A DNA stretch of 64,000 bases from Microbacterium sp. ProA8 (GCF_039905635.1 NZ_CP157000.1:3348001-3412000), one strand, 5' to 3'. Positions 1 through 8,743 are shown, counted from the first letter of the stretch. A program made the numbers and translations. The notes: generated by a model from the letters alone, not told the origin.

Positions 1-249
1 ATCTGGTTCGCGCTCCTCGCGGTGCTCGCCCTGCTGGCGATCTTCGCCGCGGGCCAGACCGCGGCCTACCTCCTCAGCCAGAGCTCGCCGGCGGTCGTCG
101 ACGGCGAGCTCGACTACAGCCGCTTCCTGGCGCAAGAGCTCGTCGTCTACCTCGCCGGTTACGTGCTCTCGCTCACGACGTACGTGCTGCTCATCCGCGT
201 GCTCGCGCGCGGCACCGAGGCGCCGAAGAAGACGTCGAAGCGGCGGTAG
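1..249 (+). CDS. C-terminal part of a small membrane protein (5' truncated)
   Basis: The reading frame is open from the first base of the window to a TAG stop, giving the last 82 residues of a protein that begins upstream. Two hydrophobic stretches are visible: an Ala/Leu-rich one at the left edge, and a second one rich in Val, Leu and Tyr near the C-terminus. They are separated by a short acidic loop and followed by a basic Lys/Arg tail that probably lies in the cytoplasm. I do not recognise the family. It faces the minus-strand hydrolase gene, so the two converge on the hairpin-rich spacer. Confidence 0.6.
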   Translation: MWFALLAVLALLAIFAAGQTAAYLLSQSSPAVVDGELDYSRFLAQELVVYLAGYVLSLTTYVLLIRVLARGTEAPKKTSKRR

Positions 250-270
250 TCGAGCGGGGGGAAGCAACGT

Positions 271-303
271 AAAAGGCCCCGGGTGCTGGGGACACCCGGG
301 GCC
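271..303 (-). terminator. Intrinsic terminator
   Basis: A perfect 11-bp stem (GGCCCCGGGTG with its complement, 275-285 and 293-303) encloses a 7-nt loop. Read on the minus strand it is followed by TTTT. It would end transcripts from the hydrolase gene or from the candidate RNA. There is no T-run in the plus direction. Confidence 0.7.
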
Positions 304-460
304 TGACGTCGCCTGCTCTCGCTACCAACCCCCCGGTCAGCGGCGCTGGACGACGGTTCGGGAAGGATTCTTGGGGAGGGCCTTCCCTGAGATGCTGGGG
401 ACATCTCCCTTAAAGGGTAACCCGGCTCGCAAGGTGTGTGCTGTCCCCTCTTCGGGGGAC
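271..460 (-). ncRNA. Candidate structured RNA or 3'-UTR RNA
   Basis: Read on the minus strand this spacer folds into several hairpins. GTCCCC/GGGGAC arms lie at 455-460 and 443-448. A CATCTC/GAGATG pair lies at 389-407. A GGGAAGG/CCTTCCC pair lies at 360-387. The last is an 11-bp GC stem at 275-303 followed by TTTT. Two of the loops have the same seven-base sequence (TCCCCAG on this strand). The C-rich loops recall the actinobacterial 6C class in style, but I cannot match a known family. It could also be only the 3' end of the hydrolase mRNA. Confidence 0.35.
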
Positions 461-472
461 ATTTCGCGTCCG

Positions 473-1621
473 TCAGTCCGGTACGGCGTAGCCCGTCACC
501 CAACGGTCGAGAGCATCGTACGCCCGCTCGCGCGGTTCGTCACGCGACAGGAAGACGTCGTGGATGGCGTCGCGGATGCGTGAGATCGTCACGAGCTCGC
601 CGATCTTCGTCGCCGCGCGGGCGATGTCGTCGACGACCAGCACAGAGTCGGTCGACGTCATCGATTCGCGCCATGAGAGCGGTGCCGTCGAAGCCTTCGA
701 GAGCAGCACCATGGCGGGACAGCCGACGTCGACTCCCGCCGCGACGCGGCGGTGCCCGGCCATCACGGCGGACAGCCAGCCGGGTGCCGTCGGAAAACCC
801 CGGTCAGGCCGCCACAGCGCGCGATGGTCCGCGTGCGGAAGCGTGCCGATCTCCTCCTGCGCGCGCGTGTAGAAGCCGAAGTCGACGGCCGGCTGCGTTC
901 CCCGCGGATCGATCCGGGCCCGCATATCGACCAGCGGTGCGAGCGCCTGCCGGCCCAGCGGGCCGAGCTGCAGCTCGAGCCACGGGCTGTTGAGCACGAG
1001 GGCGTCGGCGAAACCCGGATGGCGGGCGGCCCAGAGAGTGAGCGTGAGACCCCCGGTCGAATGTCCCATCAGCACGAGCCGGCGGCCGCGGCGCCGCTCA
1101 TGCCTGTCCGGTTCCTGCGGCTGCACGTTCGGCGCGGCCGCAGGCTGTTCGTGCGTCCGCTGCGCGCCCGCAGGCTGTGCGTGCGTGCGCGCAGCGAGAG
1201 CGGACAGGACGTGCGCCTCATGCGGGGCCGCCGTCTGGGCCGCGGGGGCAGGATGTCCCATCGCCCGCAGAGCGGCGCCGATGTCGGCGTCGTAGTCGTC
1301 GAGCGAGTCGATGTAGCCGGGAGCCTGGCCATCGCGCAGGCTCCGACCGTAGCGGCGCAGGTCGAGCGCATAGAACCGTGCGCCGCGTCGCGTCCAGAAC
1401 TCCGCGAGTTCGCGCTGGAAGAAGTAGTCCGACCAGCCGTGCACGTACAGCACATCGACATCCCGCAGCGACGCGAACGCGGTCGTCACCGGATTCGGGA
1501 TGCTGCGCACCAGCGTGGCGACGAGCGCCCCGTGCTCCCCGGTCACGCCCAGCGGCAGCGTCAGCTGCTCGAACGGCTTCCCGAGGATGTCGGGGACCCA
1601 CGCCGCAGTCGTCCCGGCCAT
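473..1621 (-). CDS. Alpha/beta hydrolase (lysophospholipase-like)
   Basis: The 382-residue protein has the alpha/beta hydrolase layout. VHGWSDYFF near residue 60 fits the oxyanion region. The nucleophile elbow GHSTGG near residue 187 supplies the catalytic Ser. A late IHD motif near residue 355 can supply His. Between about residues 125 and 180 there is a low-complexity Ala/Gln/Pro/Arg insertion, encoded by an imperfect tandem repeat around 1130-1190. It probably forms a flexible loop or lid. The substrate is unknown. The ATG start is supported by a TAGGCT hexamer six bases upstream. MenH is also an alpha/beta hydrolase, but nothing specific points to that role here. Confidence 0.8.
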   Translation of the reverse strand: MAGTTAAWVPDILGKPFEQLTLPLGVTGEHGALVATLVRSIPNPVTTAFASLRDVDVLYVHGWSDYFFQRELAEFWTRRGARFYALDLRRYGRSLRDGQAPGYIDSLDDYDADIGAALRAMGHPAPAAQTAAPHEAHVLSALAARTHAQPAGAQRTHEQPAAAPNVQPQEPDRHERRRGRRLVLMGHSTGGLTLTLWAARHPGFADALVLNSPWLELQLGPLGRQALAPLVDMRARIDPRGTQPAVDFGFYTRAQEEIGTLPHADHRALWRPDRGFPTAPGWLSAVMAGHRRVAAGVDVGCPAMVLLSKASTAPLSWRESMTSTDSVLVVDDIARAATKIGELVTISRIRDAIHDVFLSRDEPRERAYDALDRWVTGYAVPD

Positions 1622-1627
1622 GGCCTC

Positions 1628-1633
1628 AGCCTA
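1628..1633 (-). promoter_or_regulatory. -10 element, probable leaderless promoter of the hydrolase gene
   Basis: TAGGCT on the minus strand ends six bases before the ATG at 1621. A start point at or next to the ATG would give a leaderless mRNA. No Shine-Dalgarno sequence is present. Confidence 0.5.
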
Positions 1634-1645
1634 CGGGGCGACCCG

Positions 1646-1665
1646 CTTCGACAGGCTCAGCGACC
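1646..1665. repeat. Single arm of the TTCGACAGGCTCA intergenic repeat
   Basis: CTTCGACAGGCTCAGCGACC matches one arm of the complete inverted repeat at 3135-3190 with one mismatch. It lies in the spacer between the hydrolase and the ferredoxin reductase genes. Confidence 0.6.
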
Positions 1666-1724
1666 TCGTGGGAGAGGCCGTCGACCTGTCGGGCAGGCTC
1701 GGCAACCTGATCCGGCGGACGCGC

Positions 1725-3098
1725 TCACTCGCCGCGCGAGATCGTCACCATCTCGTCGCGCGGAACGACCTTGACCCGCGCACGCTCGTGCGGCGCGCCG
1801 AGCGCCATCTCGTGCTGGTCGAGGCGGTGCCAGCCCTCCAGGTCGGTCCACGCTACGCCGCGCGAGGCCAGCAGCTCGGGGATCGACTCCTCCGACGGGT
1901 CGGCCGGCTGCCACCACGTGCCCTGATCGTTGATGAGGTGGCGGATCGTCTCCATCGCATCGGACTTGGTGTGGCCGATGAGACCGACCGGTCCGCGCTT
2001 GATCCAGCCGGTGGCGTACACGCCGTTGACCCGCTCGTTCGAGTCCTTGCTCAGCACCTGGCCCTCGCGGTTCGGGATGACCCCGTGCCGCTTGTCGAAC
2101 GGCACGCCGGGCAGCGGCGAACCGAAGTAGCCGACGGCGCGGTACAGGGCCTGGATCTGCACCTCGCGCATCTCGCCGGTGCCGACGACGCCGCCTTCGC
2201 CGTCGGGGCGCGTGCGCTCGTAGACGAGCGCGCACACGCGCCCTTCGGCATCCTTCTTCACCTCCACGGGCTTGGCGTAGAAGTGCAGGTGCAGGCGCCG
2301 GGACGCCGTGCCGCCGGCGTTGTTGACCGAGTCGCGCTTGCGCCACGACTGCAGCACGCGGTCGATCACCATGACCTGCTTGTTGCTCGCGATGGCGGCA
2401 CGCGCCGCGTCGTCGTAGTCGAAGTCCTCGTCGTAGACGACCATGTCGACGTCGCGCAGCTCGCCGAGTTCGCGGAGCTCCAGCGGCGTGAACTTCACGT
2501 TCGCGGGCCCGCGGCGGCCGAAGACGTGCACGTCGGTGACCTTCGACGCCGCGAGACCCTCGTAGACGTTGTCGGGGATCTCGGTGGGCAGCAGGTCCTC
2601 GGCGTGCTTGGCGAGCATGCGCGAGACATCCAGGGCGACGTTGCCGTTGCCCAGGACCGCGACGGATGCCGCATCCAGCGGCCATTCGCGCGGCACATCG
2701 GGGTGCCCGTCGAACCAGCTCACGAAGTCGGCGGCGCCGTAGGAGCCGGCGGCGTCGATGCCGGGGATGTCGAGGTTCGTGTCGCGGATGGCGCCGGTGG
2801 CGAAGATCACCGCGTGGTAGTGGTGCTTGAGGTCGTCGAGGGTGATGTCCTCACCGAAGCGCACATTGCCGAAGATGCGGATGTCGCCGCGGTCGAGCAC
2901 CTCGCGCAGGGCGGTGATGATGCCCTTGATGCGCGGGTGATCGGGGGCGACGCCGTAGCGGACCAGCCCGTACGGGGCGGGGAGCTGCTCGAACAGGTCG
3001 ATCGACACGTCGAACCTGCGCTCGGCCTTGAGCAGGATGTCGGCGGCGTAGATGCCCGCCGGTCCTGCACCGACGATCGCCAGCCGGAGCTTGGTCAT
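1725..3098 (-). CDS. fprA: Ferredoxin-NADP+ reductase (FprA / adrenodoxin reductase type)
   Basis: The 457-residue length fits the FprA family. It begins with the FAD dinucleotide-binding motif GAGPAGIYA (residues 10-18). A second nucleotide fold, GNGNVALDVSR (150-160), binds NADPH, and a YATGWIKRGP segment lies about 80-90 residues from the end. The enzyme moves electrons between NADPH and small iron-sulfur proteins in the cytoplasm. The ATG at 3098 was chosen because the FAD motif sits at the expected distance and AAAGGA lies just upstream. An in-frame extension to 3446 crosses an intergenic repeat and was discarded. Confidence 0.93.
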   Translation of the reverse strand: MTKLRLAIVGAGPAGIYAADILLKAERRFDVSIDLFEQLPAPYGLVRYGVAPDHPRIKGIITALREVLDRGDIRIFGNVRFGEDITLDDLKHHYHAVIFATGAIRDTNLDIPGIDAAGSYGAADFVSWFDGHPDVPREWPLDAASVAVLGNGNVALDVSRMLAKHAEDLLPTEIPDNVYEGLAASKVTDVHVFGRRGPANVKFTPLELRELGELRDVDMVVYDEDFDYDDAARAAIASNKQVMVIDRVLQSWRKRDSVNNAGGTASRRLHLHFYAKPVEVKKDAEGRVCALVYERTRPDGEGGVVGTGEMREVQIQALYRAVGYFGSPLPGVPFDKRHGVIPNREGQVLSKDSNERVNGVYATGWIKRGPVGLIGHTKSDAMETIRHLINDQGTWWQPADPSEESIPELLASRGVAWTDLEGWHRLDQHEMALGAPHERARVKVVPRDEMVTISRGE

Positions 3099-3134
3099 GG
3101 TGGTCCTTTCGGGAAGCGCACCCCGCATGGGGCT

Positions 3135-3190
3135 GGTCCCTGAGCTTGTCGAAGGGCTCGAAGCCGAGGCCTTCGACAGGCTCAGGGACC
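3135..3190. repeat. REP-like inverted repeat
   Basis: Two 20-base arms, 3135-3154 and 3171-3190, are reverse complements with one mismatch and are separated by 16 bases. The core is TTGTCGAAG/CTTCGACA. It sits between fprA and the polyprenyl synthase gene, both on the minus strand. It may also act as a transcription or mRNA-stability barrier. Confidence 0.75.
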
Positions 3191-3198
3191 GGGAACGT

Positions 3199-4254
3199 CT
3201 AACTGGAGCGGTCGGCGACAGCCTGAGCGAATCGGGTGAGGGCTTCGCGCACGGCGCCGTCGGGGAGGGGGTCGAGCGCCTCGATCGCCTGGCTCGACCA
3301 GGCGTGGGCGAGATCGAGGGTGGCCGCGGTCGCCTCGTGATCGCGCAGCTGGGCGAGCGGCTCGTCGAGGATCGAGGGATCCGCGCCGTCGGCGATGCGG
3401 GCGACGCCGTCGTCGATGCGGGCGCGCAGTTCGACGGAGGCCGCATCCTTGCGCTCTCCGAGCACGAGGTACGGCATCGTCGGCACGCCGGCGCGCAGAT
3501 CGGTTCCGGGCACCTTGCCGGTCTCGTCGGGGTCGGCGGACAGGTCGATCACGTCGTCGAGCAGCTGGAACGCGACCCCGGCCTTCTCGCCGAAGGTCAT
3601 CATCGGGGCCTCGAACTCTTCGGGCCCGTTCGAGAAGATCACGCCCGACTGCGCCGCGGCGGCGATCAGCGAACCGGTCTTGTCGGAGAGCACCTGCAGG
3701 TAGAACTCGACGCGGTCGTCGGTCTCGGACGGACCGACGGTCTCGTGCATCTGCCCGAGCACGAGACGCTCGAACGTGTCGGCCTGCAGCCGGATCGCAC
3801 GGTCGCCGTGGCGCGCCATGATCTGGCTCGCGCGGGAGAACAGCAGATCGCCGGTGAGGATCGCGACGTTGTTGCCCCACACCGCGTGGGCGCTGGGCAC
3901 CCCACGACGCTTGTCGGCGGCATCCATCACGTCGTCGTGATACAGCGAGCCGAGGTGGGTCATCTCAAGAGCCGTGGCGGCATGGATGACTTCGTCGGTC
4001 GCACCGTCGCCGAGCTGGGCGGTCAGCAGCGCGAGCATCGGACGAACGCGCTTGCCGCCCGCGTCGTACAGGTAGCGGCTGGTGGCGTCGGCGAGGGTGT
4101 CTGCCACCCGCAGCTCGCGCTCGAGCGCGCTGTCGACGCGCTTCAGGCCTGCCTCGACGGTCTTGAGCAGAGTGCGCGATCGCGCTCCGGCGAAGATGCG
4201 GTCGGTCAGGCCCAGCTTGCCCGCGATATGGGAGCCCGGCGCTGTCGGTGTCAC
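3199..4254 (-). CDS. Long-chain polyprenyl diphosphate synthase (menaquinone side chain)
   Basis: A 351-residue trans-isoprenyl diphosphate synthase. The first Asp-rich motif is DDVMD (107-111) and the second is DDVID (233-237). GGKRVRP (66-72) is the usual basic substrate-binding segment. It condenses isopentenyl diphosphate units onto an allylic primer to make the polyprenyl chain that MenA attaches to DHNA. It lies 49 bases downstream of menG on the same strand, which fits a menaquinone role. Chain length cannot be read from sequence. The GTG start is supported by TAGGCT six bases upstream. Confidence 0.92.
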   Translation of the reverse strand: MTPTAPGSHIAGKLGLTDRIFAGARSRTLLKTVEAGLKRVDSALERELRVADTLADATSRYLYDAGGKRVRPMLALLTAQLGDGATDEVIHAATALEMTHLGSLYHDDVMDAADKRRGVPSAHAVWGNNVAILTGDLLFSRASQIMARHGDRAIRLQADTFERLVLGQMHETVGPSETDDRVEFYLQVLSDKTGSLIAAAAQSGVIFSNGPEEFEAPMMTFGEKAGVAFQLLDDVIDLSADPDETGKVPGTDLRAGVPTMPYLVLGERKDAASVELRARIDDGVARIADGADPSILDEPLAQLRDHEATAATLDLAHAWSSQAIEALDPLPDGAVREALTRFAQAVADRSS

Positions 4255-4260
4255 ACGCCC

Positions 4261-4266
4261 AGCCTA
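4261..4266 (-). promoter_or_regulatory. -10 element of the polyprenyl synthase gene
   Basis: TAGGCT, six-base spacer, then GTG at 4254, all on the minus strand. This is the leaderless pattern. It implies the gene can be transcribed on its own and not only as part of a menG transcript. Confidence 0.5.
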
Positions 4267-4296
4267 CCGGGGGCTCGTTTCGTCCCGGTCCCCCGG
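4267..4296. terminator. Hairpin between menG and the polyprenyl synthase gene
   Basis: A 7-bp stem CCGGGGG/CCCCCGG (4267-4273 and 4290-4296) lies just after the menG stop in the direction of transcription. It has no T-run, so termination is likely partial. It directly abuts the -10 of the next gene. Confidence 0.4.
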
Positions 4297-4303
4297 GCGC
4301 CGA

Positions 4304-5092
4304 TCAGCGGGAGACCGGGGGTTTCGTCGTCCCTGCCGCGGGCTTCACGGGCTTCGTCGCACGGTGCAGGGCGACGATGCCCATCGAGAGATTGCGGTGG
4401 GCGACGTCGGTCCAGCCCGCCTCGCGGATCCAGGCGGCCAGCGTTCGCTGGTCGGGCCAGTCGCGGATCGACTCATTGAGGTAGTCGTACGCCTCGGCGT
4501 TGGAACTCACCGTCTTCGCGACCACCGGCAGCACGCGGTCGTTGTAGAAGCGGTACAGCCCGTTGAACGTCTTGGACGGCGGCTGCGAGAACTCGCAGAT
4601 CACGAGCCGCCCGCCCGGCTTGGTCACGCGCAGCAGCTCGCGCAGCGCCTTCTTCGGCTCGTTGACGTTGCGGAGGCCGAACGACATCGTGACGGTGTCG
4701 AACTCGTCGTCGTCGAACGGCAGCGCGGTCGCATCGGCCTGCACGAACGACAGATTGCGGATGCCGCCGCCCGGCGCCTTCGAACCGTGGCGGCGCTCCC
4801 CCTCGGCGATCATGCCGGGTGAGAAGTCGGCGGCGACCACCTCGGCCCCGCTTCCGGCGAGCGCGACGCTCGACGCGCCGGTGCCGGCGGCGAGGTCCAG
4901 GATGCGCTGCCCGCGCCGCGGGTGGACGGCGCGAGTGGTCGCGGCGCGCCAGAACCGGTCGTTGCCCATGCTCAGCACGGTGTTGGTGCGGTCGTAGCCG
5001 GCCGCGACCTGATCGAACATGCCGCTCACACGCGACGGATCCTTGTGCAGGTCGGCGCGGTTCGGCTCATGGTCGGAGGGGTGGGATGCCAC
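4304..5092 (-). CDS. menG: Demethylmenaquinone methyltransferase
   Basis: A 262-residue class I SAM-dependent methyltransferase of the UbiE/MenG family. The SAM loop [10 protein letters not shown] is at 66-75, and the family motif SFGLRNV is at 137-143. It methylates demethylmenaquinone in the last step of the pathway. The GTG at 5092 was chosen because TAGACT lies seven bases upstream, and because starting further up would run into the DUF402 gene whose stop is at 5103. The C-terminus carries a short Lys/Pro/Thr tail. Confidence 0.95.
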   Translation of the reverse strand: MASHPSDHEPNRADLHKDPSRVSGMFDQVAAGYDRTNTVLSMGNDRFWRAATTRAVHPRRGQRILDLAAGTGASSVALAGSGAEVVAADFSPGMIAEGERRHGSKAPGGGIRNLSFVQADATALPFDDDEFDTVTMSFGLRNVNEPKKALRELLRVTKPGGRLVICEFSQPPSKTFNGLYRFYNDRVLPVVAKTVSSNAEAYDYLNESIRDWPDQRTLAAWIREAGWTDVAHRNLSMGIVALHRATKPVKPAAGTTKPPVSR

Positions 5093-5099
5093 GGCTTCG

Positions 5100-5105
5100 A
5101 GTCTA
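5100..5105 (-). promoter_or_regulatory. -10 element of menG
   Basis: TAGACT on the minus strand, seven-base spacer, then the GTG of menG. The element overlaps the stop codon of the upstream DUF402 gene. Confidence 0.5.
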
Positions 5106-5807
5106 GGCCGCGCTGCCGGGGCGGGCGGGGTCGGGGCCGGCAGGTGCAGGGGCGGCGGGTTCGTCGGCGTCGGTGAAGTCCGCGGGAGCGGGCTGCGGCA
5201 CCGGCGGCAGCGCGGCCAGGCGGGCGAGCCAGCGCTGAGCGGTCTCGTCGTCGAACGGAGGGAGGCCGTCGCGCACGCGCCCTTCCAGGTCGACCGCGAC
5301 GGACTCGAGCCTCTCCACCAGGTCGAGCGGGTAGCCGTAGGCGACGCGGTGCTCGTCCCACTCGTCGCGGTCCTCGATGTAGACGTCGCCGGGGCTGCGC
5401 AGCACACCGTCGCGGTCGAGGTACGGTGCGGCCGGCTCACGCCGGACGACGTCGAGGTCCATGTCGATCCCGGTCGGAAGGCCCGCATCCCAGCGCACAT
5501 CCCAGGCGATGTCGATGTACACGCGCGTCGGGTGCGGGGCGGCGTTGTGCGTGTACGCGAAGTCGCCGCTCGGCGGGATCAGGGTGACGCTGTCGTGCTC
5601 CGCGGCGAACGCGCGGGCCGGTCGAGCGTTGTTCCAGCCGGCGGGCTGCCCGAGCCAGTCGCCCCAGCGATCACTGCCGAGGTAGATCTCGTCGTTGACC
5701 CAGTGGGCGCCGCCGTCCCATTTGCGCCAGCGGAACTGCAGCGCCGTCCCGACGGCGGGTCGGTCGGGACGTTGCGGATGAGGCTGGTCGTCGGCGTCGG
5801 CGGTCAC
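5103..5807 (-). CDS. DUF402 family protein (nucleoside phosphatase-like)
   Basis: A 234-residue protein with the DUF402 fold. It has a W/D-rich N-terminal half ([10 protein letters not shown], then [12 protein letters not shown]) and later acidic residues ([17 protein letters not shown]) that form the metal site in this family. Characterised members such as Streptomyces SC4828 and staphylococcal Ntdp hydrolyse nucleoside di- and triphosphates. The last 30-40 residues are a Pro/Ala tail. It is ten bases upstream of menG and divergent from menF. Its role next to menaquinone genes is unknown. Confidence 0.85.
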   Translation of the reverse strand: MTADADDQPHPQRPDRPAVGTALQFRWRKWDGGAHWVNDEIYLGSDRWGDWLGQPAGWNNARPARAFAAEHDSVTLIPPSGDFAYTHNAAPHPTRVYIDIAWDVRWDAGLPTGIDMDLDVVRREPAAPYLDRDGVLRSPGDVYIEDRDEWDEHRVAYGYPLDLVERLESVAVDLEGRVRDGLPPFDDETAQRWLARLAALPPVPQPAPADFTDADEPAAPAPAGPDPARPGSAA

Positions 5808-5813
5808 CTCGCG

Positions 5814-5819
5814 AGTCTA
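5814..5819 (-). promoter_or_regulatory. -10 element of the DUF402 gene
   Basis: TAGACT, six-base spacer, then GTG at 5807. It overlaps by two bases the -10 of divergent menF, so one RNA polymerase should exclude the other. Confidence 0.5.
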
Positions 5820-5823
5820 GGCT
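5818..5823 (+). promoter_or_regulatory. -10 element of menF
   Basis: TAGGCT, six-base spacer (GGAGGC), then GTG at 5830. The spacer looks like a Shine-Dalgarno sequence but would lie outside a leaderless transcript. Confidence 0.5.
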
Positions 5824-5829
5824 GGAGGC

Positions 5830-7128
5830 GTGACATCTGCGCTCCGCCCGCCCCAGCTGGTGGTCGAGACTCGCGAGATCGAGCACGTCGACGACCTGCT
5901 GACGTATGCCTCTGCCGACGAGCCGCTCGCGTGGCTGCGCAGAGGCGACGGCATCGTCGGCATCGGCGTCGTCGGCGGCTATGAGCGCGGGCCGCACGGG
6001 GCGACCGGCCCCGACCCGGCGGATCTGTCCAGCGCGGCCGACGCCTGGCGGCAGATCGCCGCATCGGCGGAGATCGACGATCCGCTCGGTCTTCCCGGCA
6101 CCGGCCTGGTCGCGTTCGGCACGCTCGTCTTCGACGAGCGGTCGTCGGCGGCCAGCCGTCTCATCGTCCCGCAGGCCGTGGTCGGCCGTCATCATGGACG
6201 GTCGTGGGTGACGCGGATCCGCCCCGCGTCCGACGCACCGCAGGATCCTCCCGTGGAGCCGTCGCCGTACGGCCCGTACTGGTCGGCGACGCTCGGCCCC
6301 GGCACCCTGAACCCCGCCGGCTACCAGGCAGCGGTGCGACAGGCCGTCGACGCGATCGTGCGCGGCGAGCTCGAGAAGGTCGTGCTCGCCCGCGACCTCG
6401 TCGGCACGATCCCCGCGGGCGCCGACCTGCGTCGGCTCGTCCGCGCCCTCGCCGACGACTACCCAGACACCTGGACCTTCGCCGTCGACGGGCTCATCGG
6501 CGCGAGCCCCGAGACGCTGGTGACGGCCTCGCGCGGCGTGGTCACGGCGCGCGTGCTCGCCGGCACGATCCCGCGCGGCACCGACGCACACGACGACACC
6601 GCGGCATCCACCTCCCTCGCGCACAGCGGGAAGGACCTCGACGAGCACCGCTACGCCGTGCAGAGCGTGCTCGAGACGCTCCGCCCTCACGTCCGTCACC
6701 TGCGCGCGGACCCCGAGCCGTTCACGCTGAAGCTGCCCAACCTGTGGCACCTCGCGACGGATGTCGCCGGAGACCTCGCCGACCACGCATCGGCGCTCGA
6801 TCTCGTGGCGGCCCTGCACCCGACCGCGGCGGTGGCGGGCACCCCGCGGAAGGCCGCGCTCGACCTGATCCGCACGCTCGAGCCGTTCGACCGTCGGCGG
6901 TACGCCGGCCCGGTCGGCTGGGTGGACGGCGACGGCAACGGCGAGTGGGCGATCGCGCTGCGGTGCGCCCAGATCGGCGCCGAGCCGGCGCGGAGCCGCA
7001 CCACCTCCAGCGACACCATTCCCGTCGTCGCCCACGCCGGCGCCGGGATCGTCGCCCAGAGCAACCCCGAGACGGAGCTGCTCGAGACACGGGTGAAGTT
7101 CCGGCCGATCGTCGACGCGCTCGCCTGA
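5830..7128 (+). CDS. menF: Isochorismate synthase
   Basis: A 432-residue chorismate-binding enzyme. The catalytic half carries ELEKVVLAR near residue 180, HPTAAVAGTP near 330 and the GPVGWVDGDGNGEWAIALR block near 357, all typical of isochorismate synthases (MenF/EntC/DhbC). It converts chorismate to isochorismate and so commits it to menaquinone. No siderophore genes are nearby and menD, menA and others are, so MenF is preferred over EntC. It is divergent from the DUF402 gene with only 22 bases between the start codons. Confidence 0.93.
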   Translation: MTSALRPPQLVVETREIEHVDDLLTYASADEPLAWLRRGDGIVGIGVVGGYERGPHGATGPDPADLSSAADAWRQIAASAEIDDPLGLPGTGLVAFGTLVFDERSSAASRLIVPQAVVGRHHGRSWVTRIRPASDAPQDPPVEPSPYGPYWSATLGPGTLNPAGYQAAVRQAVDAIVRGELEKVVLARDLVGTIPAGADLRRLVRALADDYPDTWTFAVDGLIGASPETLVTASRGVVTARVLAGTIPRGTDAHDDTAASTSLAHSGKDLDEHRYAVQSVLETLRPHVRHLRADPEPFTLKLPNLWHLATDVAGDLADHASALDLVAALHPTAAVAGTPRKAALDLIRTLEPFDRRRYAGPVGWVDGDGNGEWAIALRCAQIGAEPARSRTTSSDTIPVVAHAGAGIVAQSNPETELLETRVKFRPIVDALA

Positions 7129-7160
7129 GCGCCCGCTCACGGGTGCGCGGTCGGGCGCTC
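7127..7160. terminator. Bidirectional terminator between menF and the GH1 gene
   Basis: A 9-bp perfect stem GAGCGCCCG/CGGGCGCTC (7127-7135 and 7152-7160) starts inside the menF stop codon and lies between two convergent genes. There is no strong T-run on either side. Confidence 0.55.
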
Positions 7161-7171
7161 CGCTGCCGATC

Positions 7172-8623
7172 TCACGCGGGAATGGTGCCGCTCCGCGCCA
7201 GCTGCCCGTACCAGAGCCCGCTGTCCTTGACGGTGCGCTCGAGCGTGTCGAAGTCGACGCGCACGATGCCGAAGCGCTTGGCGTACCCGTAGCCCCACTC
7301 GAAGTTGTCGAGCAGCGACCACACGAAGTAGCCCCGCAGGTCGACACCGCGCCGCATCGCCCGGTGGGCAGCCGTGAAGTGGCGCCGCAGGTAGTCCAGC
7401 CGCTGCGGGTCCGGCACCGAGCCGTCCTCGGCGACCTCGTCGTCGAACGCGGCGCCGTTCTCGGTCACCATGAGCGGCTGATCCGGGAACTGCTCCGACA
7501 GCGACACCAGCAGCTCCTCGAGCCCCTCGGGTGCGATGTTCCAGCCCATGGCGGTGTACGGGCCGGGCTGCTCGACGAACTCCACGGCCTGGTCGCTGCC
7601 CGGCCAGGCCGTGCCGCCCGCAGCGCCCTTGTGGCCGTCGTTCATCTGCTTCGCCGAGACGCCGTCCCACAGTCGCACGGTCGCCGTCGAGTAGTAGTTG
7701 ACGCCGAGCACGTCGATCGGCTGGTGGATGGCCGCGAGGTCGCCCTCCTGCACGAACGACCAGTCGGTGACGGATGCCGTGTCCTCCACCAGATCCGCCG
7801 GGTACTCGCCCCGCAGCATCGGGTGGGTGAACGCCCGGTTGGCCAGCGCGTCGATCCGCCGCATCGCCTCGGCCGCGCCGTCGCCCTGGCCGCGCAGCAC
7901 GTGGAAGTTGAGGGTGACCGAGTACTGCGGGTCGCCGGCCGAGGTCGCCCGGAGCGCCTGCACGGCACGGCCGTGCGCGAGGTTCAGGTGGTGCACCGCG
8001 GCGAGCGCCGCAGCGGGCTCGTGGCGCCCCGGCGCGTGCCCGCCCTGGCCGTAGCCGAGGTACGCCGAGCACCAGGGCTCGTTGAGCGTCGTCCAGGTGT
8101 GCACGCGATCGCCGAGCGCCGTCCCCATGATCTCGGCGTAGCGCTCGAAGGCGTCGGCCGCCGCGCGCGACGCCCACCCGCCGGCATCCTCGAGCCGCTG
8201 CGGCAGGTCCCAGTGGTAGAGCGTCGCGACGGGACGGATGCCGCGCTCGAGCAGTCCGTCGACGAGCCGCGAGTAGAAGTCGATGCCGGCCCGGTTCACG
8301 GCACCGGTGCCCGTCGGCTGGATGCGCGGCCACGCGATGGAGAAGCGATAGGCGCCCAGGCCGAGCTCGGCCATGAGGTCGAGATCGCTCTGCCAGCGGT
8401 GGTAGTGGTCGCAGGCGACGTCGCCCGTGTCGCCGTTCCACACCTTGCCGGGTGTCTTCGAGAACGTGTCCCAGATCGACGGGCCGCGGCCGTCCTCGTC
8501 GAACGCGCCCTCCACCTGGTACGAGGCCGTCGCCGACCCGAACGTGAAACCGGGAGGGAAGACGAGGCCGGAGTCGCGATAGTCGGTGGCTGCCTGGGTC
8601 TGGATCGAAGTCACGCTGTTCAC
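7172..8623 (-). CDS. GH1 beta-glucosidase/beta-glycosidase
   Basis: The 483 residues match a complete family 1 glycoside hydrolase. [19 protein letters not shown] near residue 22 begins the barrel. The acid/base Glu is in TLNEP (179-183), and the nucleophile Glu is in VTENG near residue 388. It hydrolyses beta-linked glucosides or galactosides. No signal peptide is present, so it acts in the cytoplasm. The GTG at 8623 has GAGGTGA a few bases upstream, a conventional ribosome site unlike most neighbours. No sugar transporter is adjacent. Confidence 0.94.
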   Translation of the reverse strand: MNSVTSIQTQAATDYRDSGLVFPPGFTFGSATASYQVEGAFDEDGRGPSIWDTFSKTPGKVWNGDTGDVACDHYHRWQSDLDLMAELGLGAYRFSIAWPRIQPTGTGAVNRAGIDFYSRLVDGLLERGIRPVATLYHWDLPQRLEDAGGWASRAAADAFERYAEIMGTALGDRVHTWTTLNEPWCSAYLGYGQGGHAPGRHEPAAALAAVHHLNLAHGRAVQALRATSAGDPQYSVTLNFHVLRGQGDGAAEAMRRIDALANRAFTHPMLRGEYPADLVEDTASVTDWSFVQEGDLAAIHQPIDVLGVNYYSTATVRLWDGVSAKQMNDGHKGAAGGTAWPGSDQAVEFVEQPGPYTAMGWNIAPEGLEELLVSLSEQFPDQPLMVTENGAAFDDEVAEDGSVPDPQRLDYLRRHFTAAHRAMRRGVDLRGYFVWSLLDNFEWGYGYAKRFGIVRVDFDTLERTVKDSGLWYGQLARSGTIPA

Positions 8624-8710
8624 TCTGTCACCTCGGGCCGGCCTGTCGCGAACCCGTGGGTGCGAGCATCCAGCGAGCCGAAACGCTCGAGCCCGGCGCG
8701 GGGTCAGGGT

Positions 8711-8743
8711 CGTTTCGTCTCGCTTCGCCCGCTCAACGGCCGG
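8711..8743. repeat. Copy of the CGTTTCGTCTCG...CAACGACCGG repeat
   Basis: A 33-base single arm related to the repeats at 15702, 24915 and 29709. It runs into the end of the downstream membrane protein gene, whose stop codon (8733-8735) lies inside the repeat, so the repeat supplies the last codons. Confidence 0.65.

Noticed and set aside
473..1621. Alpha/beta hydrolase as MenH
   Set aside because: Only the superfamily fits. Length, the large insertion and overall pattern look like a lysophospholipase-type hydrolase, so no menH symbol was given.
3099..3446. N-terminal extension of the ferredoxin reductase
   Set aside because: It would translate through the 3135-3190 inverted repeat and antisense of the polyprenyl synthase. 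The FAD-binding motif is already at the correct distance from the Met at 3098.
7137..8441. A 434-codon minus frame overlapping the GH1 gene
   Set aside because: It lies in another frame of the same strand and is Arg-rich, without motifs. The GH1 catalytic motifs are all in the 7172-8623 frame.
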